This document shows positions 7,781 to 16,087 of a stretch of 44,337 bases of DNA, one piece after another. The stretch comes from Azospirillum brasilense (GTDB lineage Bacteria; Pseudomonadota; Alphaproteobacteria; Azospirillales; Azospirillaceae), in contig NZ_QOKV01000035.1 in assembly GCF_008365405.1 (NCBI RefSeq), positions 1 to 44,337 on the forward strand. The letters run 5' to 3'. The notes under the pieces are model-generated. The model was not told the DNA's origin. It saw only the letters and a program-made list of their open reading frames with translations, and did no database searches. A program made the translations under genes and the position numbers. Numbering within the stretch: the stretch's first letter is position 1; every line of letters starts with the position of its first letter.

Positions 7781-8116
7781 TCACCGGCGGCCCCCGTCGG
7801 CGTAGGGCGGGACATAGGGCTGTCCGTAGGGCGCGCAGCCGTTTTCCAGCTTGTTCTCGATGCGCAGCAGATGGTCGGTCAACCGCTGCTCCACATCCTT
7901 CAGCGTCGCGACCGAGACGTAGGTCTTGGCGACCTCCAGCTTGTAGGCCGCAAGGCTCTCGCGCACCTGCGCCTGCGCGGACTCGGCGCGCGCCCGCACG
8001 GTCTCCAGCGCCGTCTCCGCATCCTTGCGCAGCCGCGCGATCAGCCAGAACAGCCCGCCCATGACCGGCAGTTCGACCGCCGTGATCCACCAGGACAGGT
8101 CGATGGTTTCCTGCAT
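7781..8116 (-). CDS. Phage-type membrane protein with coiled coil (holin or spanin-like)
   Basis: 111 aa from the ATG at 8116, with GGAGAACGGAG directly upstream. Residues 5-25 (LSWWITAVELPVMGGLFWLIA) form one membrane segment; residues 28-95 are a long heptad-rich helix (KDAETALETVRARAESAQAQ ... LKDVEQRLTDHLLRIENKLEN); the tail is Tyr/Pro-rich. One N-terminal membrane anchor plus coiled coil is common next to phage terminase/lysis genes. A holin accessory or inner-membrane spanin role is possible but not demonstrated. Confidence 0.6.
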   Translation of the reverse strand: MQETIDLSWWITAVELPVMGGLFWLIARLRKDAETALETVRARAESAQAQVRESLAAYKLEVAKTYVSVATLKDVEQRLTDHLLRIENKLENGCAPYGQPYVPPYADGGRR

Positions 8117-8139
8117 CTCCGTTCTCCATGGAAAAAAGG

Positions 8140-8176
8140 CAAAAGAAAAGGCCGCCTTCCGGTCAGGAAGGCGGCC
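8140..8176 (-). terminator. Rho-independent terminator after the terminase remnant
   Basis: GGCCGCCTTCC (8150-8160) and GGAAGGCGGCC (8166-8176) form a perfect 11-bp stem with a 5-base loop. Reading the minus strand, the stem is followed by the U-rich tract CTTTTCTTTTGCC. It lies between the terminase remnant and the coiled-coil gene. Confidence 0.8.
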
Positions 8177-8205
8177 CGACGAACACGGAACCTCACGGGC
8201 GGCGG

Positions 8206-8736
8206 TCACACGTCCCAGCCCTCCGCCGTGACCGGGGAGGCCGCGGCACGCCAGTCCGGCTTCCGCCCCGGCGTCGGCTGGCGGTCGAAACGGAAGGGTT
8301 CGCAGGACAGCGCGCCGGCCAGCGCGTCCAGCCCGTCGTCGTGGCCCGCGTAGCATCCGTCCGGCGACCATTCGCGCATTTCGCGGATGAAAGGCGTCTC
8401 CCACACCGCGGCGTGGGGCAGCAGACGCCGGTCGGCCAGCAAGGCGTCGAACGCCTCACGGATGCGCAGGGACTTGGCGCGGCGGCTGGCCTCCTCGACC
8501 ACGGCGGCGCTGACCTTCTCCTTCTCCAGCGCCTTGCGCAGCAGGCCGGGCAGGAAGCGCCCGATGCCGTTGATCTCCACATGCACCGCCGGCAGATGGT
8601 GCCGCTCCAGAAAGCGGGCGATCTGGAGGCACTGCTGTTCCGCCTCGGTGTCCGGATCGCCGGGGTCCACCGTCAGGTAGAGAACGCGGAGCAGGTAGAA
8701 GCGCCCTCGGGTCCACTGTGGCTTCGTCCGCCGTCG
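8206..8736 (-). pseudogene. C-terminal remnant of phage terminase large subunit
   Basis: The open frame (about 176 codons after an in-frame TAG at 8737-8739) reads RFYLLRVLYLTVDPGDPDTE, then FLERHHLPAVHVEINGIGRF, and ends GHDDGLDALAGALSCEP. The closing HDDxLDALA block and the preceding beta-strand/helix pattern fit the RNase H-like nuclease domain of TerL. The N-terminal ATPase domain with its Walker motifs is missing, so the gene is truncated at its 5' end at the same junction that truncates the capsid. Not functional as a packaging motor. Confidence 0.7.
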
Positions 8737-8785
8737 CTACGGATTTTATTACCCTAAGCAGCGCTTTGAACCAGTGCCGAACGAA

Positions 8786-8840
8786 TTTATGGTTCCGGCG
8801 ATGAGGCTTTATGGGTGCTCTCGTGGGTCTTTATGGTTCC
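8786..8840 (+). repeat. Three direct repeats with 22-bp period at the deletion joint
   Basis: TTTATGG recurs at 8786, 8808 and 8830, exactly 22 bp apart; the first and third copies extend to TTTATGGTTCC. Evenly spaced short repeats like these are found at transposon ends, especially IS21-type. They lie exactly between the truncated terminase and truncated capsid, so they may be the scar of the element that mediated the deletion. Confidence 0.45.
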
Positions 8841-9168
8841 CTCCAGAGTAGGCGCCGGCGCTGGCGATGATCTGCCGCTCGTCGATGTTGGTCTTCAGTT
8901 CGTCCAGCCGGTCGACCCAATCGCCGGCGTAGAAGTCGTAGAGGGTGCATTCGACCGGCGTGTGGTCCAGGTTCATCACCGGAACGGCGCCGTGGCGCGC
9001 CTTGGTGGAGGCGGTGCCCTTGCCGACCTTCTGGAAGACGGTGGAGGCGCCCTGGACGTTGTTCTTGGTGCGCACCGTGTTGCGCAGCTTCGAGCCCATG
9101 CGCTGGTAGGCGTCGTGCACTTCGCGTTCGAACTGCTTGACGAAAGCCTGGGCGACCGAGGTGGACAT
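8809..9168 (-). pseudogene. 5' fragment of phage major capsid protein
   Basis: 119 aa. Residues 1-107 (MSTSVAQAFVKQFEREVHDA, then RTKNNVQGASTVFQKVGKG and DWVDRLDELKTNIDERQIIA) match the N-terminal third of T7-like capsid proteins known from alphaproteobacterial podoviruses. After ASAGAYSG the sequence leaves the family (GNHKDPREHP, stop), whereas a full capsid should be about 300-340 aa. The 3' part was lost in the deletion that joins it to the terminase remnant. Confidence 0.65.
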
Positions 9169-9295
9169 TGGACTGTATTCCTTTCGCGTTCTGCGGGGTC
9201 CCGTCCGGCGGGAAGCATTCCGCCACCCGGTTGTCGGGCGCGCCCAATCCCGGAATAGGACAAGGGGACGCGCGCCCGGCCGCGGGCGAAGCGCG

Positions 9296-9345
9296 AAAAA
9301 GAAAGAGGCGGGCCGGGCCTTTCGGTTGTCCGGCCCGCCTCTTTC
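9296..9345 (-). terminator. Strong rho-independent terminator upstream of capsid fragment
   Basis: A perfect 16-bp GC-rich stem, GAAAGAGGCGGGCCGG (9301-9316) with its complement at 9330-9345, encloses a 13-base loop and, on the minus strand, is followed by TTTTTCGCGC. It would stop transcription coming from the scaffold/GGDEF side before the capsid gene, an odd place for a terminator within a structural operon. Confidence 0.8.
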
Positions 9346-9587
9346 AGGACAGGCATGGAGGGGAGGTTCGGGGTGCCGCGGCCCACCGCGTGAGGGGACG
9401 CACGACGGGCGTTGGCAAGAGCGTTTCTAAGACACTCATCCTTCCATGTCAAGAATATTTTCCTTTTCCGTGAGCCGTCCTCTTGCCGCGGTACTCCCTC
9501 GGAGCGTGGAATATCCCCCAGAACCAGACTGTTGGATGGATGGCCTCAACGGCCCGAAAAACACGGCATAAAAAAGGAATACGCTTC

Positions 9588-10025
9588 ATGAAGACGATCA
9601 TCACCGCCTGTGGCGTCGCAGCGCTCCTGCTCGCCACGCCGGCCCTGGCCGAGGGCATGTCCGGAACCACCGCCAAGGAGGTTCCGACCAACAAGGCGAC
9701 CGGGCAGGTCGCGGCCACCCACGGCTCGCTCGACCCGGCGGTCGCGAAGATGACCGCGGCCCAGCTCAAGGGGAAGGACGTCTACGGCAGCGACGGCAAG
9801 GACATCGCCGAGATCGAGGGCATCGTCCGCAAGGGCGGCCAGACCTTCGCGGTGATCGACGTCGATCACATCGCCGACATCAGCGACAAGGACGTCGTCC
9901 TGCCGCTGGAGCGGCTGCACATGAAGGGCAAGCGCTTGACCGTCGACATGACGGAGAACGACCTCAAGGGTCTGGAGTCCTGGCAGAAGGACAAGTACGA
10001 GGACGTCAAGGGCGCGTTGCGCTGA
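9588..10025 (+). CDS. Exported PRC-barrel domain protein
   Basis: 145 aa from the ATG at 9588 with AAGGA nine bases upstream. Signal peptide MKTIITACGVAALLLATPAL followed by AEG. Residues about 58-110 form a PRC-barrel-like beta fold (LKGKDVYGSDGKDIAEIEGI ... FAVIDVDHIADISDKDVVLP), ending in a charged helix (ENDLKGLESWQKDKYEDVKG). Such periplasmic PRC-barrel proteins are common and abundant in Azospirillum and rhizobia; their roles are poorly known. It is convergent with the GGDEF/EAL gene, sharing a terminator, and lies on the strand opposite to the phage genes, so I treat it as host or cargo DNA. Confidence 0.85.
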   Translation: MKTIITACGVAALLLATPALAEGMSGTTAKEVPTNKATGQVAATHGSLDPAVAKMTAAQLKGKDVYGSDGKDIAEIEGIVRKGGQTFAVIDVDHIADISDKDVVLPLERLHMKGKRLTVDMTENDLKGLESWQKDKYEDVKGALR

Positions 10026-10044
10026 CGTCAGGGGCGGACCGGGA

Positions 10045-10078
10045 GGAAGAACCGGGGGCGACGGCCCCCGGTTCTTCC
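10045..10078. terminator. Bidirectional terminator between PRC-barrel and GGDEF/EAL genes
   Basis: GGAAGAACCGGGGGC and its exact complement form a 15-bp stem with loop GACG between two convergent stop codons. The arms end in TTCTTCC on either strand. Position and strength fit termination of both genes. Confidence 0.75.
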
Positions 10079-10083
10079 GGATC

Positions 10084-12477
10084 TCACGCCGACCGGCGCA
10101 GGCGCACGGCCAGCAGGTCGGCGGCCTGACCGGAGGGAACGGGGCGCCCGGTCAGCCAGCCCTGGACCAGGGTGCAGTTGTGGTGGCGCAGGAAATTGGC
10201 CTGCTCCTGCTTCTCCACCCCTTCCGCCACCACGTCGAGCCCCAGCATGTCGGCCATGGCGATGATGGTGGAGACGATGCCGTTGTCCTCGCGCTCGCTC
10301 GGCACGCCGTTCACGAAGGAGCGGTCGATCTTCAGCGTCGTCACCGGCAGCCGCTTCAGGTAGCTCAGCGAGGAATGGCCGGTGCCGAAATCGTCCACCG
10401 CCACGCGGATGCCCATGGCCTTCAGCGCGGCCAGAACGGACAAGGCATGGTCCATGTCCTGCATCACCGCCCCCTCGGTGATCTCCAGCTCGACCAGATC
10501 GGGCGACAGGCGGTGGCGGTCGATGATGCGGCGGAAATCTTCGGCGGAGCGTTGGCGCAGGTGGCGCGGCGAGATGTTGACGGCCACCGGCACCGGCTCC
10601 AGCCCGCGGTCGATCCACTCCCGCAACTGCCGGCAGGCCTCGTCCAGCACCCAGTCGCCGAGGGGCACGATGAAGCCGGTGTCCTCCGCGACCGGGATGA
10701 ACTCGCCGGGGGAGATCATGCCGAAGCCGGGCTTGTCCCAGCGCAGAAGCGCCTCGAAGCCCTCCAGCGACAGGTCGATCAGCGACACCTTGGGCTGGTA
10801 GTGGAGCTGGAACTCCCCGCGCGCCAGCGCCGCCCGCAGGTCGCGGTCCAACGCCAGATGACGGTGCGCCTGGTCAGCCAGCTCCTTGCGGAAGAAGGCG
10901 TGGCGCTTGCCACCGGCCCGCTTGGCCGCGTAGAGCGCCGTGTCGGCGGAGCGGATCAGCTCCTGCGCGCTGTCGGCGTGGTCGGGGAACAGGGCGATGC
11001 CGATCGACGGGCGGACGTAATGTTCCGTCCCCATCAGCAGCACCGGCTCGTCGAAGGCGGCCAGGATGCGCTGGGCGGCGGTTTCCGCCTCCTTCGCCTC
11101 GCCCAGTTCGTCGAGGATCACCGCGAAGTCGTCGGTGCCGATGCGCCCCACCGTGTCGCTGGCCCGCACCGTGACGACGATCCGCGAGGCGACCTCCTGC
11201 AGCAGCAGGTCCCCGGCGTGATGGCCCAGCGTGTCGGTGATCAGCTTGAAACGCGACAGGTCGAGGCACAGCACCGCGAAGCGGCGGCCATGACGGCGCG
11301 CCCGCTCGATCGAGGTGTCGAGCAGCGATTCGATGAGGGCCCGGTTCGGCAGGCCGGTCAGCCGGTCGCGCGTGGCGAGGCGCAGCAGCTCCCGCTCGTG
11401 GCGCATCCGCTCCGTCATGTCGGCCAGCGCGCAGACGTAGCTGCGCCGCCCCTGCACGTCCAGGCAGGACAGGGAGAGCGAGGCGTCGATCCGCCCGTCC
11501 CCCCGCTCGATCACCAACTCCTCGGCGCGCTCCGTGCGGCCACCGGCTCCCAACTCCGCCACGCCCGCCGCACCGTCCCCGCCCGGCGCCCCCAGGCCGA
11601 GCAGCCGGGCGACCCGCTCGCGGTCCTCCTCGGCGAACAGGTCGGCGAAGCGATGGCCGTCGAGCCGCTCCGCGGGCACCCCGAACAGCGCGACGGCGGC
11701 GGGGTTGTGTTCCTGGACCAAGCCGTCCTCGCCGACCAGAACGATGGCTTCGCCGATGTTGTTCATGATGCCGAACAACCGCTCGTCGCGCACGATCAGC
11801 GCCTCGGCGGCCTGCCGGAAGTAATCCATGGCGCGGGCCATGGCGCCGAACTCGTCCCTGCGGTCGCGGCCGGGGATGTCGATGCCGGTCTGCCCTTCGG
11901 TCAGCCGCTCCATCCGCTCCGACAGCGCCTCGATGGGGCCCAGCACATGCTGCGACAGGAACACAGAGAGCGGCCAGCTCAGCACCAGCAGAACGGCGAT
12001 GAACAGGACGAAGGCCAGAGCTTCCATGGCGAATTCGCGGTCGAGGTCGTCGGTCCCGCTGGCCGCCGCGATGGCCCAGCCCCAGGGCTCGAAGGTCAGG
12101 CTGGCGCGGACCGAATGGCCCTCGCCCATCCAGCCCTCGGGCACGCGCCCGTCGGTGAACACGCTGACATGGAAAGGATCGCGCCCCAGCGCCCGCAGCG
12201 CCAGCCGCGCCTGACCCTGGCCTTCGTCCCGCGGCAGGGCGCCCGCCTCGATGGCCGTGTTGATCTCGCCGAGCATGGCGTGCGCCGACCCGACCAACGC
12301 GTGGGTCAGCCGTTCCCGTTCCGTGATCAGACCGCTGCGCAGCAGGTAAAGCGCCGGTATCGCCGCCATGAGGCAGCCGATCAGGCCGATCCAGGTCAGC
12401 CAGCGGATCTTGCGGCGCAGCGTCATCACGGTTCCGGCGGCAATCGTCGCACCCGGCTGCTTCCGGGCGGTTGTCAT
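10084..12477 (-). CDS. Membrane HAMP-PAS-GGDEF-EAL c-di-GMP protein, probable phosphodiesterase
   Basis: 797 aa. A first membrane helix at about 27-46, a periplasmic sensor region to about 150, a second helix at 152-175, HAMP at 176-230, PAS at 232-360, GGDEF at 362-525, EAL at 535-790. The cyclase signature is degenerate (GTDDF at 447-451 instead of GGDEF/GGEEF), so cyclase activity is doubtful. The EAL domain looks intact: FEALLRW (574-580), NISPRHL, EITEGAV, DDFGTGHSSLSYLKRLP (695-711) and AEGVE (751-755). Likely it hydrolyses c-di-GMP, with the degenerate GGDEF perhaps regulatory. Met18 is an alternative start; neither has a strong ribosome site. It sits inside the prophage-like block between scaffold and capsid genes. 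Confidence 0.9.
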   Translation of the reverse strand: MTTARKQPGATIAAGTVMTLRRKIRWLTWIGLIGCLMAAIPALYLLRSGLITERERLTHALVGSAHAMLGEINTAIEAGALPRDEGQGQARLALRALGRDPFHVSVFTDGRVPEGWMGEGHSVRASLTFEPWGWAIAAASGTDDLDREFAMEALAFVLFIAVLLVLSWPLSVFLSQHVLGPIEALSERMERLTEGQTGIDIPGRDRRDEFGAMARAMDYFRQAAEALIVRDERLFGIMNNIGEAIVLVGEDGLVQEHNPAAVALFGVPAERLDGHRFADLFAEEDRERVARLLGLGAPGGDGAAGVAELGAGGRTERAEELVIERGDGRIDASLSLSCLDVQGRRSYVCALADMTERMRHERELLRLATRDRLTGLPNRALIESLLDTSIERARRHGRRFAVLCLDLSRFKLITDTLGHHAGDLLLQEVASRIVVTVRASDTVGRIGTDDFAVILDELGEAKEAETAAQRILAAFDEPVLLMGTEHYVRPSIGIALFPDHADSAQELIRSADTALYAAKRAGGKRHAFFRKELADQAHRHLALDRDLRAALARGEFQLHYQPKVSLIDLSLEGFEALLRWDKPGFGMISPGEFIPVAEDTGFIVPLGDWVLDEACRQLREWIDRGLEPVPVAVNISPRHLRQRSAEDFRRIIDRHRLSPDLVELEITEGAVMQDMDHALSVLAALKAMGIRVAVDDFGTGHSSLSYLKRLPVTTLKIDRSFVNGVPSEREDNGIVSTIIAMADMLGLDVVAEGVEKQEQANFLRHHNCTLVQGWLTGRPVPSGQAADLLAVRLRRSA

Positions 12478-12645
12478 TCTGCGCGAAAGCGTCGCTTTTT
12501 TATTTCAAACACGCAACGGTCAAGTTGCCCGCCCCGGTCCCCCTTCGTCCTTTTCAATCCGGCTGCGACATTTCGCCCATCCGGCGCGGCGTGGGTTCGA
12601 AGCTCCTCCCGCGAAGCACGCCGCGCCGCCGGTCAGGCGGTCGGA

Positions 12646-13353
12646 TCAGGCGGTCGGATACAGGCGCTGGAACCCGTCGGTCACTTTCGACACCACCGCC
12701 GGGTCGCGGTCCCGCCAATAGCGGGGATCACGCATCAGCGCCTGCAGCTCCGCCTCCCCGCCGGCGGACGGCGCGCCGGCCGGCATGGACAGGGCGGCGG
12801 GCTCGCCACCGGTCATCATCCGGTGAAGCGCCATCACCCCCTCATAGGTGGTCGACAAACCCTCCACCGCCGCCGGCGGCAGGTTCTTCACCGCCCAGGC
12901 GTGGAGCTGCCGCGACACCTCCCGCCAGCGCTCGGCCCCGCCGAACTGGGCGGACAACCGTTCGACCTCGCGTTCCGCCTGGAACTCGGCGGCCAGCTCC
13001 TGGATCAGCGGGACCAGCCGCTCGGCGGCCAGGTCGTAGACGAGTTGCGCCTGCTCCGGCGTGAAGCCGGCGCCGTGCAAACGGCCGTTGATCGCCGGGT
13101 CCGGCTCGAACAGCCCATGGTCGCAGGTGATGCAATAGCCTTCCGGTCCCTCCGGCACGCCCGGCACCGTCAGCAGGTCGGGCCGCTCGCCGTCACCGAG
13201 CGCAGGGGCAGGCGCGGACAGCTTGCGCTCCAGCTCCAGATATGACTTCAGCAGCGCTTCCACGCGCACCGCGCCGGTTTCCGGGTCGCGGAACTTCTCG
13301 GGCACCGCGGGCGGGGCGCCGGGAACGGTCGAGGTCAGCAGGTTTTCGGCCAT
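12646..13353 (-). CDS. Phage scaffold/capsid assembly protein
   Basis: 235 aa, acidic and helical. It opens with a Pro-rich segment and EKFRDPETGAVRVEALLKSY (a signature of capsid-assembly proteins in T7-like phages of alphaproteobacteria), has a long helical middle (LVYDLAAERLVPLIQELAAE), and ends in ALMRDPRYWRDRDPAVVSKV followed by the short tail TDGFQRLYPTA. It lies directly after the connector and Bbp19-like genes, where the scaffold gene belongs. The capsid gene should follow at once but is 3.5 kb away. Confidence 0.72.
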   Translation of the reverse strand: MAENLLTSTVPGAPPAVPEKFRDPETGAVRVEALLKSYLELERKLSAPAPALGDGERPDLLTVPGVPEGPEGYCITCDHGLFEPDPAINGRLHGAGFTPEQAQLVYDLAAERLVPLIQELAAEFQAEREVERLSAQFGGAERWREVSRQLHAWAVKNLPPAAVEGLSTTYEGVMALHRMMTGGEPAALSMPAGAPSAGGEAELQALMRDPRYWRDRDPAVVSKVTDGFQRLYPTA

Positions 13354-13378
13354 AAATAGCTCCTTATCGATGAAAGAC

Positions 13379-13651
13379 TCAGGCGCCCTGCCCGCGGGCG
13401 GTCAGGGCGAGGATGAGGGCGACGAGGCGGCGCTGGCCCTCCAGGTCGCGCAACGCGGCGTCGGAGGCGTCGGGGCCGAGCGTGCGTTCGAGCGTCATCG
13501 CCGTCAGCGTGGCCAGCACCCGCGCCCCGTCCGGCCCGGCGAAGCAGCGGGCGAAGCTGGGGGCCGGATCGCCGGCCGGAACGGCCGCGGCGGGCGGCAC
13601 GCCCTCCAGCCAAGCCCAGCCGCCGTTGTTCCAATCCGCCGGATCAGCCAT
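13379..13651 (-). CDS. Small phage protein, Bbp19-like
   Basis: 90 aa; its ATG at 13651 overlaps the end of the connector gene by eight bases, so translation is probably coupled. The segment FARCFAGPDGARVLATLTAM, then LERTLGPDASDAALRDLEGQ, resembles the Bbp19-type small proteins (F..PDG..VL..L) that accompany podovirus connectors. Function in the virion is not known. Confidence 0.6.
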   Translation of the reverse strand: MADPADWNNGGWAWLEGVPPAAAVPAGDPAPSFARCFAGPDGARVLATLTAMTLERTLGPDASDAALRDLEGQRRLVALILALTARGQGA

Positions 13652-15161
13652 GGGGCGCCTCCGCCCGCACCAGCTTGGCGGGCACGCCGAAGGCCTCGCC
13701 CAGCCAGCGCGCGGTCGCCGCCACGTCCACCGACGACAGCGCCTCCGGACCGAGCTGCCGCGCGGTGTCCAGCCAGCGCAGGGTCGCCTGGACGTCCCGC
13801 TGCGCCTGCGCCTGGGCGAGTGGGGAACGGTGCTGCAAAGCCACCGTACGCCCATCCACCGCGATGTCCGGGATCTCGCCGCGGCGGCGCAGGATGCCGA
13901 CGGCGCGCAGCAGCAGCGGCGTCAGCAGCTCCGCCTGGAGCCGCCCATAGGTCGCGCCGAGCAGCCGGGCCATCTCGGCGGAGCGCTCGACCACCTCGGT
14001 CGCGGTCATGCGCGGCTGGTCCAGCGGCCCCAGCCGGTCGGCGAGCAGCGCGTGGCGGATGCGCGCCCGCAGGTCGTCCAGAACGAGCTGCGACACGTCG
14101 AACCGCCCGGGGTTGGCGAGCGGCGTCAGCCCGGCCGACCCCACCGCCTTTGGGATGATCGTCCCCGGCACCAGCCGGATCGTCGCGGGGTTCAGCACCC
14201 CGTCGTCGTCGGCCTGCCAGATGCCGGTGACGGCGACCGAGGCGTTCTTCAGCACCAGCTCGACCACCTTGTTGGCGGTCTTGATGTCGGGCAGCGCCTT
14301 CATGACCGGCGACCGGCCATAGGTCTCCCCCGGTGCCTTCAGCCAGCGGAAATTGATGAAGGGAGACTGCGCGAAGTGCCCCTCGGCCAGCGTGGCGGGA
14401 TCGGCCAGACCGCTGTCCAGGACCACCGTCCAGCGGTAGGCCAGCCCGTCCGGCAGCACCGCCTCGACCAGCGGGAAACGGCTGTCCGGCTCTGCGGCGC
14501 CGCGTTCCCGCACCTCGTCCGGGAGGGCCGCGCCGGGAAAGCGCCGCTCGATCTGGGGCAGCGTCGCCTCGCTGCGCCGGAAGGTGCCGTCCAGCCGCCC
14601 GTCCGCCCCCTCCTCCAGCACCGCCTCGGCCAGCGGCACCGCGGTGAAGCGCAGGCTGGACGCGCCGCCGGGCGGGGCCTCCTCCATCAGCAGGCAGGCG
14701 GTGCCCACCGTTACGAGGTCGAGGAAGGCCTGATGGATCTCGACGGCGAAGTTCGAGCGGTCGACATGCGCCTGCACGATGCCGGCGGCGCGGTCGAGCA
14801 TCGGGGCCACGCGGTCGCGCTCCCCGTCCGGCAGCGACGGGCCGGGCTGCAGCCCGAACCAGCGCGACCAGGGCGGGGTCAGCTCGGCGAGCAGGCTGGC
14901 CGCGAGCTGCTCCACCGCGTCCGGCGCGGTCCCGTCGAACAGCCGGTCCACCCGTCGCTCGCCGGGGGTGCCGCCGCCGCGGAAAGGCTGCCCATTGGGC
15001 AGGGCGTGGTCGTAGCAGTCCTGCCAGTGGCTTTCCCAGACCGACCGGCGCTCCCGCGCCGCCCGGTAGCGTTCCAGCAGACGCTCCGGCCCGTTCGGCG
15101 ACGCGGAAGCGGCATCCCCCTTGCGGCGTTTCCGAACAGCGTCGTGTGTGGTGTCGCTCAT
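13644..15161 (-). CDS. Phage head-tail connector (portal) protein, T7-like
   Basis: 505 aa from the ATG at 15161 preceded by GGGGGAGTGAGG. The N-terminal third (LLERYRAARERRSVWESHWQ, then LFDGTAPDAVEQLAASLLAE and LTPPWSRWFGLQPGP) is typical of the T7-type head-tail connector family, which forms the dodecameric DNA entry ring of podoviruses. The family is usually 500-550 aa, so this looks complete. It is four bases after the preceding Pro-rich gene and overlaps the next, in a compact operon. Confidence 0.85.
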   Translation of the reverse strand: MSDTTHDAVRKRRKGDAASASPNGPERLLERYRAARERRSVWESHWQDCYDHALPNGQPFRGGGTPGERRVDRLFDGTAPDAVEQLAASLLAELTPPWSRWFGLQPGPSLPDGERDRVAPMLDRAAGIVQAHVDRSNFAVEIHQAFLDLVTVGTACLLMEEAPPGGASSLRFTAVPLAEAVLEEGADGRLDGTFRRSEATLPQIERRFPGAALPDEVRERGAAEPDSRFPLVEAVLPDGLAYRWTVVLDSGLADPATLAEGHFAQSPFINFRWLKAPGETYGRSPVMKALPDIKTANKVVELVLKNASVAVTGIWQADDDGVLNPATIRLVPGTIIPKAVGSAGLTPLANPGRFDVSQLVLDDLRARIRHALLADRLGPLDQPRMTATEVVERSAEMARLLGATYGRLQAELLTPLLLRAVGILRRRGEIPDIAVDGRTVALQHRSPLAQAQAQRDVQATLRWLDTARQLGPEALSSVDVAATARWLGEAFGVPAKLVRAEAPHG

Positions 15162-15165
15162 GGCC

Positions 15166-15597
15166 TCACTCCCCCAACAGGCGCTTGCGCAGCGGCACCA
15201 GGGCGCCGACGTCCAGTGCGCCACGCCACGAGGTCTGGACCGTCCCCGCCCGTCCCCGGTTGCGCCGCTGGATCAAAGCCTCGGCGGCCTTGGCCGGGTC
15301 CTTCTCCTCCTCCGTGGCCGGAGCCGGGGTGGCCGGGTCGGCGGCGGGCGGGACCGCGGGTGCCGGGACCTCCACCACCGGGGCGGCGGGTTCCGGAACC
15401 GATTCCGGGACGGTGTTCCACCAGGGCGTCGTGATGGCAGCCGGCGCCGGAGTCTCCACGGGCGCCGGTGCCGGGGGCGGCGCGGGGGCGGGCTCGGGGG
15501 CGGATGCCGGCGCGGGTTGAGGGGTGGGCGCAGGCGCGGGCGCGGGGGCGGACGCAGGCGGCGGCGCCGGCCGGGGCGCCTTGAACAGGTTCGCCAT
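15166..15597 (-). CDS. Pro/Ala-rich phage protein with conserved C-terminal tail
   Basis: 143 aa. Residues 8-75 are almost only Pro, Ala, Glu and Thr (repeated PAPAPAP and PEPAPAP runs), then an acidic linker. The last ~35 residues (RRNRGRAGTVQTSW ... VPLRKRLLGE) match the short GR..T..T...G...+K.LLG tail often encoded just upstream of podovirus portals. The long repeat makes the frame prone to false extension; the ATG at 15597 and the four-base gap to the connector gene support it. Confidence 0.65.
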   Translation of the reverse strand: MANLFKAPRPAPPPASAPAPAPAPTPQPAPASAPEPAPAPPPAPAPVETPAPAAITTPWWNTVPESVPEPAAPVVEVPAPAVPPAADPATPAPATEEEKDPAKAAEALIQRRNRGRAGTVQTSWRGALDVGALVPLRKRLLGE

Positions 15598-15662
15598 GGG
15601 CGGGGTTTCCTTGCTCGTGGTGTGACGGGGTGACAGGAAGCGGAAGAGGCCGGCGGCGCGGG

Positions 15663-16085
15663 TCAGGACGCGGCGGCGGGCCGCGTCAGGCGCCGGTAGA
15701 GCTGCCAGGGCGTCAGGACGCCGGGGGCATGCAGCCCCAGCAGGCGCTTGACCGCCTCTACGCAGGTGAAGGGCGCCCAGGGGGCCGGGCGGGTCAGGCC
15801 GCGCCGCACCGGCGCCGGGGCCACCGCCATGCCAATCCCATGGTACCAGCCCGGCAGATCGAAGGCCGCGGGCAGGTCGAGGACCGACACGTCGGTGAAG
15901 GGCGAGAGCGGATCGACGATCACCCAGTGGCGCCCGTCGTGCAGCAGCGCGAAGCAATGGCGGAATCCCGGTTTCAGCAGGCGCAGCCACCACAGCTCCG
16001 CCTCGCCCCGGAAGACCACCCAGACGCGCGGCGCGCCCGCTCCGGCCTGGCAGGCTCCCGCCCGGCACGGCTGGGGCATCGGCAT
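15663..16085 (-). CDS. Hypothetical phage-associated protein with conserved Cys/His pattern
   Basis: 140 aa from ATG 16085; a GTG at 16091 overlapping the upstream stop (GTGA) is an alternative. Visible blocks: VWVVFRGEAELWWLRLLKPG, then FRHCFALL (HC pair), DGRHWVIVDPLSPFTDV and PFTCVEAVKRLLGLHAPGVL followed by TPWQLYRRL. The combination HC ... D/T ... C.E.VKR.LG is reminiscent of small cysteine-peptidase-like proteins in phages, but I cannot assign activity. It is translationally linked to its upstream neighbour. Confidence 0.6.
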   Translation of the reverse strand: MPMPQPCRAGACQAGAGAPRVWVVFRGEAELWWLRLLKPGFRHCFALLHDGRHWVIVDPLSPFTDVSVLDLPAAFDLPGWYHGIGMAVAPAPVRRGLTRPAPWAPFTCVEAVKRLLGLHAPGVLTPWQLYRRLTRPAAAS

Positions 16086-16087
16086 GC

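Noticed and set aside
10180..13245. Very long open frame (about 1,020 codons) on the plus strand
   Set aside because: It is antisense to the GGDEF/EAL and scaffold genes, is full of His/Gln/Arg/Gly, and arises from high GC with few stop codons. The minus-strand genes explain the DNA.
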